Assembly: GCA_019658985.1 (NCBI GenBank)
Contig: JAIFWS010000043.1
Span: forward strand, 1 to 5,028
DNA: 5,028 nucleotides
Direction of reading: 5' to 3'
DNA from: Candidatus Parcubacteria bacterium
GTDB taxonomy: Bacteria; Patescibacteriota; Minisyncoccia; Minisyncoccales; Staskawiczbacteraceae
Shown: piece by piece, positions 1 to 4,674 of the stretch
Numbering within the stretch: position 1 is the first letter of the stretch
Layout of the letters: each line of letters opens with the position of its first letter
Made by a program: the position numbers and the translations under genes
The notes under the pieces: model-generated
What the model saw: only the letters and a program-made list of their open reading frames with translations
Database searches by the model: none
Told to the model about the DNA's origin: nothing

Positions 1-1
1 A

Positions 2-310
2 GAAGGATCAGATAAGGATACGGCTTATATATCCGATGCGGCCATCATGCCTGCTTACCAGCACGTGGGTTTGATTGGGCCGATGATGAGGGAACTAGAG
101 GCAGAACTCGTTAAAAAAGGATACCGTTTTTTCGAAATCGACGCGGCCGACATAAAATATGGCGAAAAAGGGGAGAGCTATGCTGACAAGATCAGAAAAA
201 ATTATCCGAAGAGGATTATCAGTGAAGAAGCTCATGATTCTCCCGCTTTCGGCCCACAAGTATTTTTCAGGATTGAACTACCTAAACCAGAAGAAAAACC
301 CGAAGGTTAA
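2..310 (+). CDS. C-terminal part of a probable GNAT-family N-acetyltransferase (5' end outside the window)
   Basis: The reading frame is open from base 2 to the TAA at 308-310, giving 102 residues, so the visible Met codon at 47 is internal and the gene begins upstream. The segment around residues 14-40 (IMPAYQHVGLIGPMMRELE, then a helix ending in KKGY) resembles the acetyl-CoA-binding motif A strand-loop-helix of GNAT enzymes. The loop reads QHVGLIG rather than the canonical Q/RxxGxG/A, so it is degenerate or the family call is loose. The tail (SYADKIRKNYPKRII, then FGPQVFFRIEL) fits the closing helix and strand of that fold. GNAT enzymes move an acetyl group from acetyl-CoA to an amine; nothing here identifies the acceptor. 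Coding is well supported, the family only moderately. No strong terminator follows; the palindrome at 336-354 is the only hairpin before the tRNA. Confidence 0.6.
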   Translation, partial: EGSDKDTAYISDAAIMPAYQHVGLIGPMMRELEAELVKKGYRFFEIDAADIKYGEKGESYADKIRKNYPKRIISEEAHDSPAFGPQVFFRIELPKPEEKPEG

Positions 311-314
311 CATA

Positions 315-343
315 TTGATAAATAGTGATTTTCGTGGTACAAA
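315..343 (+). promoter_or_regulatory. Probable sigma70-type promoter of the tRNA-Lys gene
   Basis: TTGATA (315-320, five of six matches to TTGACA) is followed after exactly 17 bases by TACAAA (338-343). TGG directly before that hexamer makes an extended -10. A start about seven bases downstream (near 350) would leave a leader of about 8 nt before the mature tRNA 5' end at 358, a normal pre-tRNA geometry. The -10 lies inside a 19-base palindrome, GGTACAAAAGTTTTGTACC (336-354), which could be an operator, a weak terminator for the upstream gene, or chance. Confidence 0.6.
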
Positions 344-357
344 AGTTTTGTACCTAT

Positions 358-429
358 GCTCCTATAGCTCAACGGTAGAGCAGTTGCCTTTTAAGCAATT
401 GGTTCCAGGTTCGAATCCTGGTGGGAGCA
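358..429 (+). tRNA. tRNA-Lys (anticodon UUU)
   Basis: A full 72-nt cloverleaf can be drawn. The acceptor stem is GCTCCTA/TGGGAGC (358-364 with 422-428, one G-U pair). The D stem GCTC/GAGC closes a short loop containing GG. The anticodon stem GTTGC/GCAAT closes loop CTTTTAA, which places TTT at 390-392 as the anticodon, reading AAA and AAG lysine codons. A five-base variable region follows, then T stem CCAGG/CCTGG with loop TTCGAAT and discriminator A at 429. The next bases are CACA, so CCA is not encoded and must be added after transcription. It has its own promoter (315-343) and terminator (431-469). Its T arm and 3' acceptor strand are duplicated downstream, once inverted (471-487) and once direct (573-606). 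Confidence 0.96.
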
Positions 430-430
430 C

Positions 431-469
431 ACAAGAAAACGCAATCTATATCTAGGTTGCGTTTTTTGT
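431..469 (+). terminator. Rho-independent terminator of the tRNA-Lys unit
   Basis: AAAACGCAA (436-444) pairs perfectly with TTGCGTTTT (457-465) around a 12-base loop, and the six-T run 462-467 supplies the U tract. G435-T466 and A434-T467 extend the stem. It starts two bases after the tRNA 3' end, as expected for a single-tRNA transcription unit. The stem is AT-rich apart from its CGC core. Confidence 0.75.
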
Positions 470-606
470 GCCACCAGGATTCGAACCGTAGGATGGGGTC
501 GGGAAGGAGGAGTCCTTCCCGTGTCGGAATCCTTCAAAACCGAGGGTTTTGAAAAAGGGGCGGAGCCCCGCTGGTTCAAGCGAAGCGGAATCCTGGTGGG
601 AGCACA
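468..606. repeat. Palindromic mosaic containing inverted and direct copies of the tRNA-Lys 3' end
   Basis: No credible gene lies here. The left end, CCACCAGGATTCGAACC (471-487), is the exact reverse complement of tRNA bases 408-424. The right end (588-606) is a 19-base exact direct copy of tRNA bases 413-431. It is preceded by GGTTC (573-577), so the T-arm copy is complete except for a 10-base insert, AAGCGAAGCG (578-587), in the loop. Left and right ends are therefore complementary to each other. Between them are three perfect hairpins: 500-508/513-521 with loop GGAG; 533-541/545-553 with loop GAG (TTCAAAACC stem); and GGGGC/GCCCC at 557-561/565-569 with loop GGA. CGGAATCCT occurs twice (525-533 and 586-594). 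Copies and pairings are seen directly; the origin is not known. It could be a non-autonomous palindromic repeat, a product of replication template switching, or debris of a second tRNA gene. Confidence 0.7.
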
Positions 607-608
607 GC

Positions 609-647
609 CAACTAAAAATACCCTTACGTAAAGGGTATTTTTAGTTG
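609..647 (-). terminator. Strong hairpin terminator for the 85-aa gene, possibly bidirectional
   Basis: CAACTAAAAATACCCTT (609-625) and AAGGGTATTTTTAGTTG (631-647) form a perfect 17-bp stem with loop ACGTA. CAG/CTG can extend it past a bulged C. It lies 14 bases past the stop codon of the minus-strand gene ending at 662. The run of five T inside each arm gives U-rich RNA in both directions, so it could also stop any rightward read-through from the tRNA unit. No long T tract follows the stem, so termination rather than RNA protection is inferred. Confidence 0.7.
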
Positions 648-661
648 CTGTGAATACTCAT

Positions 662-919
662 TTACTGGCCCGGGGTTGTCTGAACGCTTCCGCTGCCCTC
701 AACTTTAGTTCCGCCAGAGTTATCGCCGCCCTGGTTCTGTTGTTGATTTTGCTGGGCGGGATTTGAATTCACTGGTCCGGCGGCAGGCCGGAAATACATA
801 AAGAAAATAACTCCGATCACCAGGATGGCAATAACGATGCCGATAGCAAAGCCGGAACCCATTCCGCTACCGCTGCCGGTCGTTTCGCCCTGGCTTGGAT
901 TGTTGATTACTGTTGCCAT
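662..919 (-). CDS. Small single-pass membrane protein, function unknown
   Basis: This 85-residue protein has three zones. Residues 1-23 are a polar Gly/Ser-rich N-terminus (GSGSGMGSG). Residues 24-43 (FAIGIVIAILVIGVIFFMYF) form one clear transmembrane helix followed by Arg. Residues 46-85 are a low-complexity Pro/Asn/Gln/Gly/Ser tail with a QQNQQQNQ stretch and very few charges. There is no signal peptidase or lipobox site, so the helix is probably an uncleaved anchor. Orientation is uncertain; the lone Arg after the helix weakly favours a cytoplasmic tail. From memory, short proteins beginning MATV-NNP with a Gly-rich stretch and one helix are common in CPR genomes; this was not checked. A strong terminator follows at 609-647. 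Upstream of the ATG there is only GGAT as a weak ribosome binding site. The gene diverges from the M16 peptidase gene. No function can be assigned. Confidence 0.75.
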   Translation of the reverse strand: MATVINNPSQGETTGSGSGMGSGFAIGIVIAILVIGVIFFMYFRPAAGPVNSNPAQQNQQQNQGGDNSGGTKVEGSGSVQTTPGQ

Positions 920-1085
920 AGTTTTTATCCATAATTATCGTATTATTTACGCACATTACGACCTTTTAAGTTTTTACCCTTCAATAAATATAATACGCCC
1001 GCCGCAGTTAAATTATGATTAATGCTTCATTAATTTATCTTTCATGAAAACATGTTAATTAGATATTAGTATTTTGACAATTCCA

Positions 1086-1104
1086 CTCCTGCAATTGAAA
1101 GGAG
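1086..1104 (+). promoter_or_regulatory. M16 gene ribosome binding site with a complementary upstream CTCCT
   Basis: AAAGGAG (1098-1104) is a strong Shine-Dalgarno sequence and decides the ATG at 1115; the spacing of 10 bases is slightly long. CTCCT (1086-1090) is its perfect complement across a nine-base gap (1091-1099), so a 5-bp hairpin could hide the site. The pairing is seen in the sequence, but such short complements can be chance. TTGACA at 1074-1079 looks like a -35 box, yet no convincing -10 lies 16-18 bases downstream, so it is not called as a promoter. Confidence 0.5.
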
Positions 1105-1114
1105 AAGAGAACCC

Positions 1115-2371
1115 ATGTGGGATCCGTATGCCCAGTTCGAATCGGCGACGTTGCCGAACGGCCTCAGAGTCCATAACGTCCACTGGCCAGGACGGCCATG
1201 GGTAAAGGTGGAATTCCTCGTCCATGGGGGTACCGAGTTGGACCCAGTGGGCCGGGAAGGATTGAGTCACTTCGTCGAGCACATGGTGTCTAAGAACGGA
1301 CCCGAGTCCTACAGTAACATGAGGGAGTTCTTCGAGGACACCGGTGGCTCGGTCAGCTTCGGTGCTACTGATCACCTAAGTACCTGCTACGATTTCTCCG
1401 TGCCCGCAGACAAAGCCGTGCTGACCCGCGCTTTCAATCTCTTCGGCCGCATACTCATCGGAGCGAGGCTGGAGAAGTTATTGGAGCACCAACGCAGTGT
1501 GATCACGGCCGAGTTCCACCAGTGTTTCCCGGAGCAGTTTGAGATCGAGGCCTTGCAGCGGGAATCAAAAGCCCTCTACAGCGGATGGTGGTTGGAGCGG
1601 TTCCTTAGCGCAATCGGAACCCTGCCTGCCATCGCGGCCATCAACCAGGATGACCTGCAGAGCCACTACGATGCCTACTACGTGCCAGCCAACATTGAGC
1701 TGGTGTGCGTAGGTGGTCTAACGGCAGAGGAACTGCTCGGCCTGCTCGCTGAAAGCCAGTTCGCGGCCGATAAACCCGGGAAACGGGTAGCGCTACCGGT
1801 TCCTGTGGACGAGGTCAATCTGCCGGCTGAAATCCTCTGGAGGTTCAGCCTTTCTGACCACATCAAGACGAGCGAACCTCTCAAGACTGGCTACTACCGA
1901 AGTATAGCCCTGATTCCAGGGCCGGTGCAAACTGCGGTCATGATCCTGCGGGTCATGCTCGATGAGCTGCTGGATGCGCGAATGCGGCAGCAGCTGGCCT
2001 GGAACTACGAGTCTGGCTGTTCGTGGTACAACTACCGCTACTTCCACAAATTCGCGATGTCCTGTAAGGCTTTGCCTCTGGCTAGCCTGGAGACCATCGA
2101 GGCGGAGGTGGAGGCCTGCATCAGTTCTGTGCGGGATCAGCGTACCCTGTTTGAAAAGATCAAGCGACGCGCTATCGCCCAGATGCTAATAAAAGATCCC
2201 AACGGCGAGAGCGTCCGTGGTGGAGCCATCTCTGATCTGGTCCAGTTCGGGAGGATCATTTCTTTCAAGGAGATGGGTCAGCAGTTCGAGATGGTCCAGA
2301 TGCAAGATGTCTGCGCACTGCTCAAGTGGCTCGTTCCCGAACGGCGATTCACTATAATCAGAAGGCCGTAA
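1115..2371 (+). CDS. M16 family zinc metallopeptidase (insulinase/pitrilysin-like)
   Basis: The 418-residue product has the usual length of a two-domain M16 subunit. The inverted zinc motif HxxEH is seen at residues 52-56 (HFVEH: zinc ligands His52 and His56, catalytic base Glu55). Glu133 in VITAEF, about 80 residues on, fits the third ligand. The N-terminal strand NGLRVHNV and FLVHGGTELDP before the motif match the family core. In the C-terminal half, RQQLAWNYESG (291-301) resembles the conserved Arg-Tyr element that helps bind substrate, so the protein may be active alone or as a homodimer. Family members cleave peptides in a closed chamber. There is no signal peptide, so a cytoplasmic site is inferred. 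AAAGGAG supports the start, and a GC-rich terminator follows directly, suggesting a single-gene unit. GC is distinctly higher than in neighbours: three hand-counted 60-base blocks gave 58-62%, against 33-50% in flanking genes. This suggests foreign origin or codon selection. Confidence 0.92.
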   Translation: MWDPYAQFESATLPNGLRVHNVHWPGRPWVKVEFLVHGGTELDPVGREGLSHFVEHMVSKNGPESYSNMREFFEDTGGSVSFGATDHLSTCYDFSVPADKAVLTRAFNLFGRILIGARLEKLLEHQRSVITAEFHQCFPEQFEIEALQRESKALYSGWWLERFLSAIGTLPAIAAINQDDLQSHYDAYYVPANIELVCVGGLTAEELLGLLAESQFAADKPGKRVALPVPVDEVNLPAEILWRFSLSDHIKTSEPLKTGYYRSIALIPGPVQTAVMILRVMLDELLDARMRQQLAWNYESGCSWYNYRYFHKFAMSCKALPLASLETIEAEVEACISSVRDQRTLFEKIKRRAIAQMLIKDPNGESVRGGAISDLVQFGRIISFKEMGQQFEMVQMQDVCALLKWLVPERRFTIIRRP

Positions 2372-2378
2372 GGCTGTT

Positions 2379-2419
2379 GCGGCCCCGATGTGCCAACATC
2401 GCGGCCGCTTTTTATTTTC
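2379..2419 (+). terminator. Rho-independent terminator of the M16 peptidase gene
   Basis: GCGGCCCCGATGT (2379-2391) pairs with ACATCGCGGCCGC (2396-2408) over 13 positions with a single C-C mismatch (2385/2402) and loop GCCA. The run TTTTTATTTT follows immediately. It begins eight bases after the stop codon and separates this gene from the promoter of the DUF763 gene. Confidence 0.92.
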
Positions 2420-2430
2420 ATCAAAACTGG

Positions 2431-2439
2431 TGGTATAAT
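2431..2439 (+). promoter_or_regulatory. Extended -10 promoter element of the DUF763 gene
   Basis: TGGTATAAT gives a consensus TATAAT (2434-2439) with the TGN extension. The 17-base-spaced upstream hexamer TTTATT (2411-2416) is a poor -35, which extended -10 promoters tolerate; it overlaps the T tract of the preceding terminator. The predicted start near 2446 puts a hairpin at the exact 5' end of the message and leaves a leader of about 29 nt before ATG 2475. Confidence 0.7.
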
Positions 2440-2445
2440 ACAACC

Positions 2446-2464
2446 TCCAAAGCCTCGCTTTGGA
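2446..2464 (+). repeat. Perfect hairpin at the predicted 5' end of the DUF763 mRNA
   Basis: TCCAAAGC (2446-2453) and GCTTTGGA (2457-2464) form a perfect 8-bp stem with loop CTC, followed by ATCCC. It begins where the promoter predicts transcription to start and lies 10 bases before the start codon. In design it resembles the minus-strand reading of the hairpin at 533-553 (TTCAAAACC, loop CTC, GGTTTTGAA, then GGATTCC), so both may belong to one small palindromic repeat family. A role in mRNA stability or translation is inference. Confidence 0.6.
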
Positions 2465-2474
2465 ATCCCATCTC

Positions 2475-3575
2475 ATGATTAAAAAAGGAGTCGCCACATT
2501 TACACTCGACTACGGGAAGTGCCCTCCCTGGCTGTTTGAGCGCATGGTAAAAGGCGCGCAGGGGATTATCTGGGCCATGGTTGAGGAATACGGCCCGGAT
2601 GAGGTTATTGAGCGTTTGGCGGACCCGGTCTGGTTCCAGGCTTTAGGGACCGTTTTGGCATTTGATTGGAACGCTTCCGGCCTTACCACGATTTTAACCG
2701 CGGCATTAAAAGAAGCGATCAGGAATTCGGAAAGGGAATTGGGGATTTTCATCTGCGGCGGGAAAGGAAAAACTTCCCGTAAAACGCCGGAACAGATTTT
2801 AAGCTGGTCTGAAAAAATTAATTTACCGCAGCAAAATGCCAACGCGCTGGTCTATAATTCCAAGATGGCGGCGAAGGTAGATAGCTCGCTGATCCAAGAC
2901 GGTTTTCAAATTTACCATCACGCTTTTTTCTTTAGCGAGAACGGCGCGTGGACCGTGGTACAACAAGGGATGAATACCGAAAACCAATCGGCCCGGCGGT
3001 ATCATTGGTTTTCTAAAAACGTAAAAGATTTAGTGCAAGAACCGCATTCAGGGATTGAAAGCAAAGTGACATTGGATGCTGTTTTAAATATGACAGCCAA
3101 GGAAAGCGCCAAGGCGCAGAATATAAGCACGGATTTAGTATCCCAGCCATTCAACGCTTTAATGAAAGATATAACGATATTGAGAAAATATTCCACACCA
3201 GTTTCACAGATGGCGAAAATCGCTATTGGAAAAGAGCAATTGACATTACTTAATCTGGAAGACACGGAATTTAAAACCCATCCGGTAATCAAAGAAGATT
3301 TTTCCAAGAGCAAATATTTAGAAAAAATATTATGGAGATTGCATGAACGCGAACCGGAAAATTACGAAAATTTACTGGCAACCGAAGGCGTGGGACCAAA
3401 AACCATCCGGGCTTTGGCGCTAGTCGCCGAAGTTATTTACGGGGCAAAGCCGTCATATGAAGATCCGGCCAGATACTCATTTGCCCACGGCGGAAAAGAC
3501 GCCACGCCATATCCGGTTGATAGGGATACTTATGACCAGACATTAGAGAAACTCCGGAAATTCATCAAGAAATAG
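2475..3575 (+). CDS. DUF763 domain-containing protein
   Basis: The product, 366 residues from ATG 2475, matches DUF763 along its whole length as I know the family. Seen in order are MIKKGVATFTLDYGKCPPWL (1-20), FQALGTVLAFDWNASGLTT (54-72), GGKGKTSRKTPEQI (95-108), VDSSLIQDGFQIYHHAFFFS (135-154), WTVVQQGMN (159-167) and ARRYHWF (173-179). The C-terminal end has FAHGGKDATPYPVDRDTYD (336-354). Residues 298-322 (ENLLATEGVGPKTIRAL and onward) look like a helix-hairpin-helix, a non-specific nucleic acid-binding motif, so a DNA- or RNA-linked role is a reasonable guess. The biochemical function is not known to me. No signal peptide or membrane segment is seen, so it is probably cytoplasmic. An in-frame TTG at 2460 would add five residues but lies inside the 5' hairpin; the family normally starts as the ATG form does. 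Its own promoter lies at 2431-2439, and its stop is 8 bp from that of the convergent GT4 gene. Confidence 0.93.
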   Translation: MIKKGVATFTLDYGKCPPWLFERMVKGAQGIIWAMVEEYGPDEVIERLADPVWFQALGTVLAFDWNASGLTTILTAALKEAIRNSERELGIFICGGKGKTSRKTPEQILSWSEKINLPQQNANALVYNSKMAAKVDSSLIQDGFQIYHHAFFFSENGAWTVVQQGMNTENQSARRYHWFSKNVKDLVQEPHSGIESKVTLDAVLNMTAKESAKAQNISTDLVSQPFNALMKDITILRKYSTPVSQMAKIAIGKEQLTLLNLEDTEFKTHPVIKEDFSKSKYLEKILWRLHEREPENYENLLATEGVGPKTIRALALVAEVIYGAKPSYEDPARYSFAHGGKDATPYPVDRDTYDQTLEKLRKFIKK

Positions 3576-3583
3576 GGGATCGG

Positions 3584-4663
3584 TCACTTCTTCTCCAGGA
3601 TTTTGTAGTAAATCTTTTCGTACGCATCTACCATTTTCGAGATTGTGAAATTATCAACGACGTGCTGGCGGCATTTATGGCGCATGCTGATGTATTGTTC
3701 ATCGGGCATTTCTACTAAGGATTTTACGTGTTCCACCATGCCTTTTATATCGCGGGGCCGGGCGATAAAGCCCGTTTCCCCATGCTTGATCACTTCCGGA
3801 ACACTGCCCTTCCTGAAAGAAAGCACCGGCGTTCCGCATGCCATGGCTTCAGTGAAATATAAGCCGAAGGGTTCATTCCACTGGATGGGCGCCAATAAGG
3901 CAATGGCATTTTTCAAAAAGTTCTTCTTTTCCTTGTGGTCTATTTCTCCTAAAAATTCTATTTGCTTTTGGTCTACTAAGGGCTTGATCTCATAATCAAA
4001 AAATTCCTGATGCGCCTTATCTATCCTGGCCGCCATTTTTAGTTTTACTTTTGCGGCTTTAGCGATTTGGATCGCCTGCAGAGTCCCTTTTTCAGGTGAA
4101 GTTCGTCCCAGGAAAGCAAAGTAATCACCCTTTTTTTCCGAAAATTCAAATGCATTGATGTCGATGCCGTTGTAGGCGTTTCCCACATAATTTAAATCAG
4201 GTAGCGGCTTACGCTGGTTTTGGGAAATAGAAATATAATTATATTTTTCATAGGCCGCGGGCACTATTTTCTGGGTTTGGGATTGCAGGGAGTTATGCAA
4301 GGTGGTTACTACGGGTGTTTTTAAAAAATGGATAACCGGCAAGAACCCCCATCCCAAATGGTTATGGATGATATCGGCATCGATTTTTCCCAGCGCTTCG
4401 GAAATTTTACCCACTCCCAGTACCCTTACTGCTTCTTTTACTTTTTCTGTCTTCGCGTACCCAAGCCTTTGGATGCTTTTCTCAAAAATGGGTATTAACT
4501 TGGCGGATGTCTCCGAATCCCCGGAAGCTATCAGATAGACCTTGTGCCCGCGTTTAACTAGTTCCTCCGTCAGATTGTAAACCACTAATTCAGTGCCCCC
4601 GTATTTTTTTGGCGGAACCGGCTCCTCGAGCGGAGCAATCTGGACGATAGTAAGTTTTTTCAT
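3584..4663 (-). CDS. GT4-family glycosyltransferase (GT-B fold)
   Basis: The 359-residue product starting MKKLTIVQIAPLEEPVP is a complete GT-B enzyme. The N-terminal Rossmann domain has the glycine loop YGGTELVVYNLTEELVKRGH (21-40) and IASGDSETSAK. Around residues 99-125, DIIHNHLGWG and TPVVTTLHNS are typical of the family. The C-terminal nucleotide-sugar domain begins near FAFLGRTSPEKG (183-194) and carries the EX7E motif as EPFGLYFTE (264-272), then AMACGTPVLSFRKGSVPEVI and GETGFIA. Such enzymes transfer a sugar from an activated donor with retained anomeric configuration; donor and acceptor cannot be read from sequence. No membrane helix is evident. An in-frame ATG at 4687 adds eight residues (MYPIITHP) and overlaps the upstream stop. 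ATG 4663 is preferred because it opens the fold directly and leaves an 11-base gap. Neither has a clear ribosome binding site, which suggests translational coupling with the TreT-like gene. Confidence 0.9.
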   Translation of the reverse strand: MKKLTIVQIAPLEEPVPPKKYGGTELVVYNLTEELVKRGHKVYLIASGDSETSAKLIPIFEKSIQRLGYAKTEKVKEAVRVLGVGKISEALGKIDADIIHNHLGWGFLPVIHFLKTPVVTTLHNSLQSQTQKIVPAAYEKYNYISISQNQRKPLPDLNYVGNAYNGIDINAFEFSEKKGDYFAFLGRTSPEKGTLQAIQIAKAAKVKLKMAARIDKAHQEFFDYEIKPLVDQKQIEFLGEIDHKEKKNFLKNAIALLAPIQWNEPFGLYFTEAMACGTPVLSFRKGSVPEVIKHGETGFIARPRDIKGMVEHVKSLVEMPDEQYISMRHKCRQHVVDNFTISKMVDAYEKIYYKILEKK

Positions 4664-4674
4664 AGGATGAGTTA

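Noticed and set aside
159..455. 98-codon plus-strand frame
   Set aside because: It runs through the acetyltransferase gene in another frame and then through the tRNA (FKQLVPGSNPGGS is the tRNA translated), so it is not a gene.
391..579. 62-codon minus-strand frame ending in CSHQDSNLEPIA
   Set aside because: It is the antisense translation of the tRNA T arm and anticodon region plus the palindromic element. QDSNLEP-type peptides are a well-known artefact of tRNA genes read backwards.
431..606. CRISPR array
   Set aside because: The repeats are tRNA-derived, few, in both orientations and unevenly spaced, with no regular repeat-spacer pattern or cas gene.
825..1022. 65-codon plus-strand frame
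   Set aside because: It is the antisense shadow of the transmembrane helix gene and runs into the AT-rich intergenic region without a ribosome binding site.
1074..1079. TTGACA as the -35 box of the M16 gene
   Set aside because: No acceptable -10 lies 16-18 bases downstream, and such a start would leave the Shine-Dalgarno at or before the mRNA 5' end.
1055..1375. 106-codon minus-strand frame, plus 1678-1884, 1793-2047 and 1962-2189 inside the M16 gene
   Set aside because: These are shadows of a clearly coding high-GC gene, which naturally lacks stop codons in other frames.
4621..4636. GCTCC-TCGAGC-GGAGC inverted repeat
   Set aside because: It lies inside conserved coding sequence of the GT4 gene (APLEEP) and has no U tract, so it is most likely codon coincidence.
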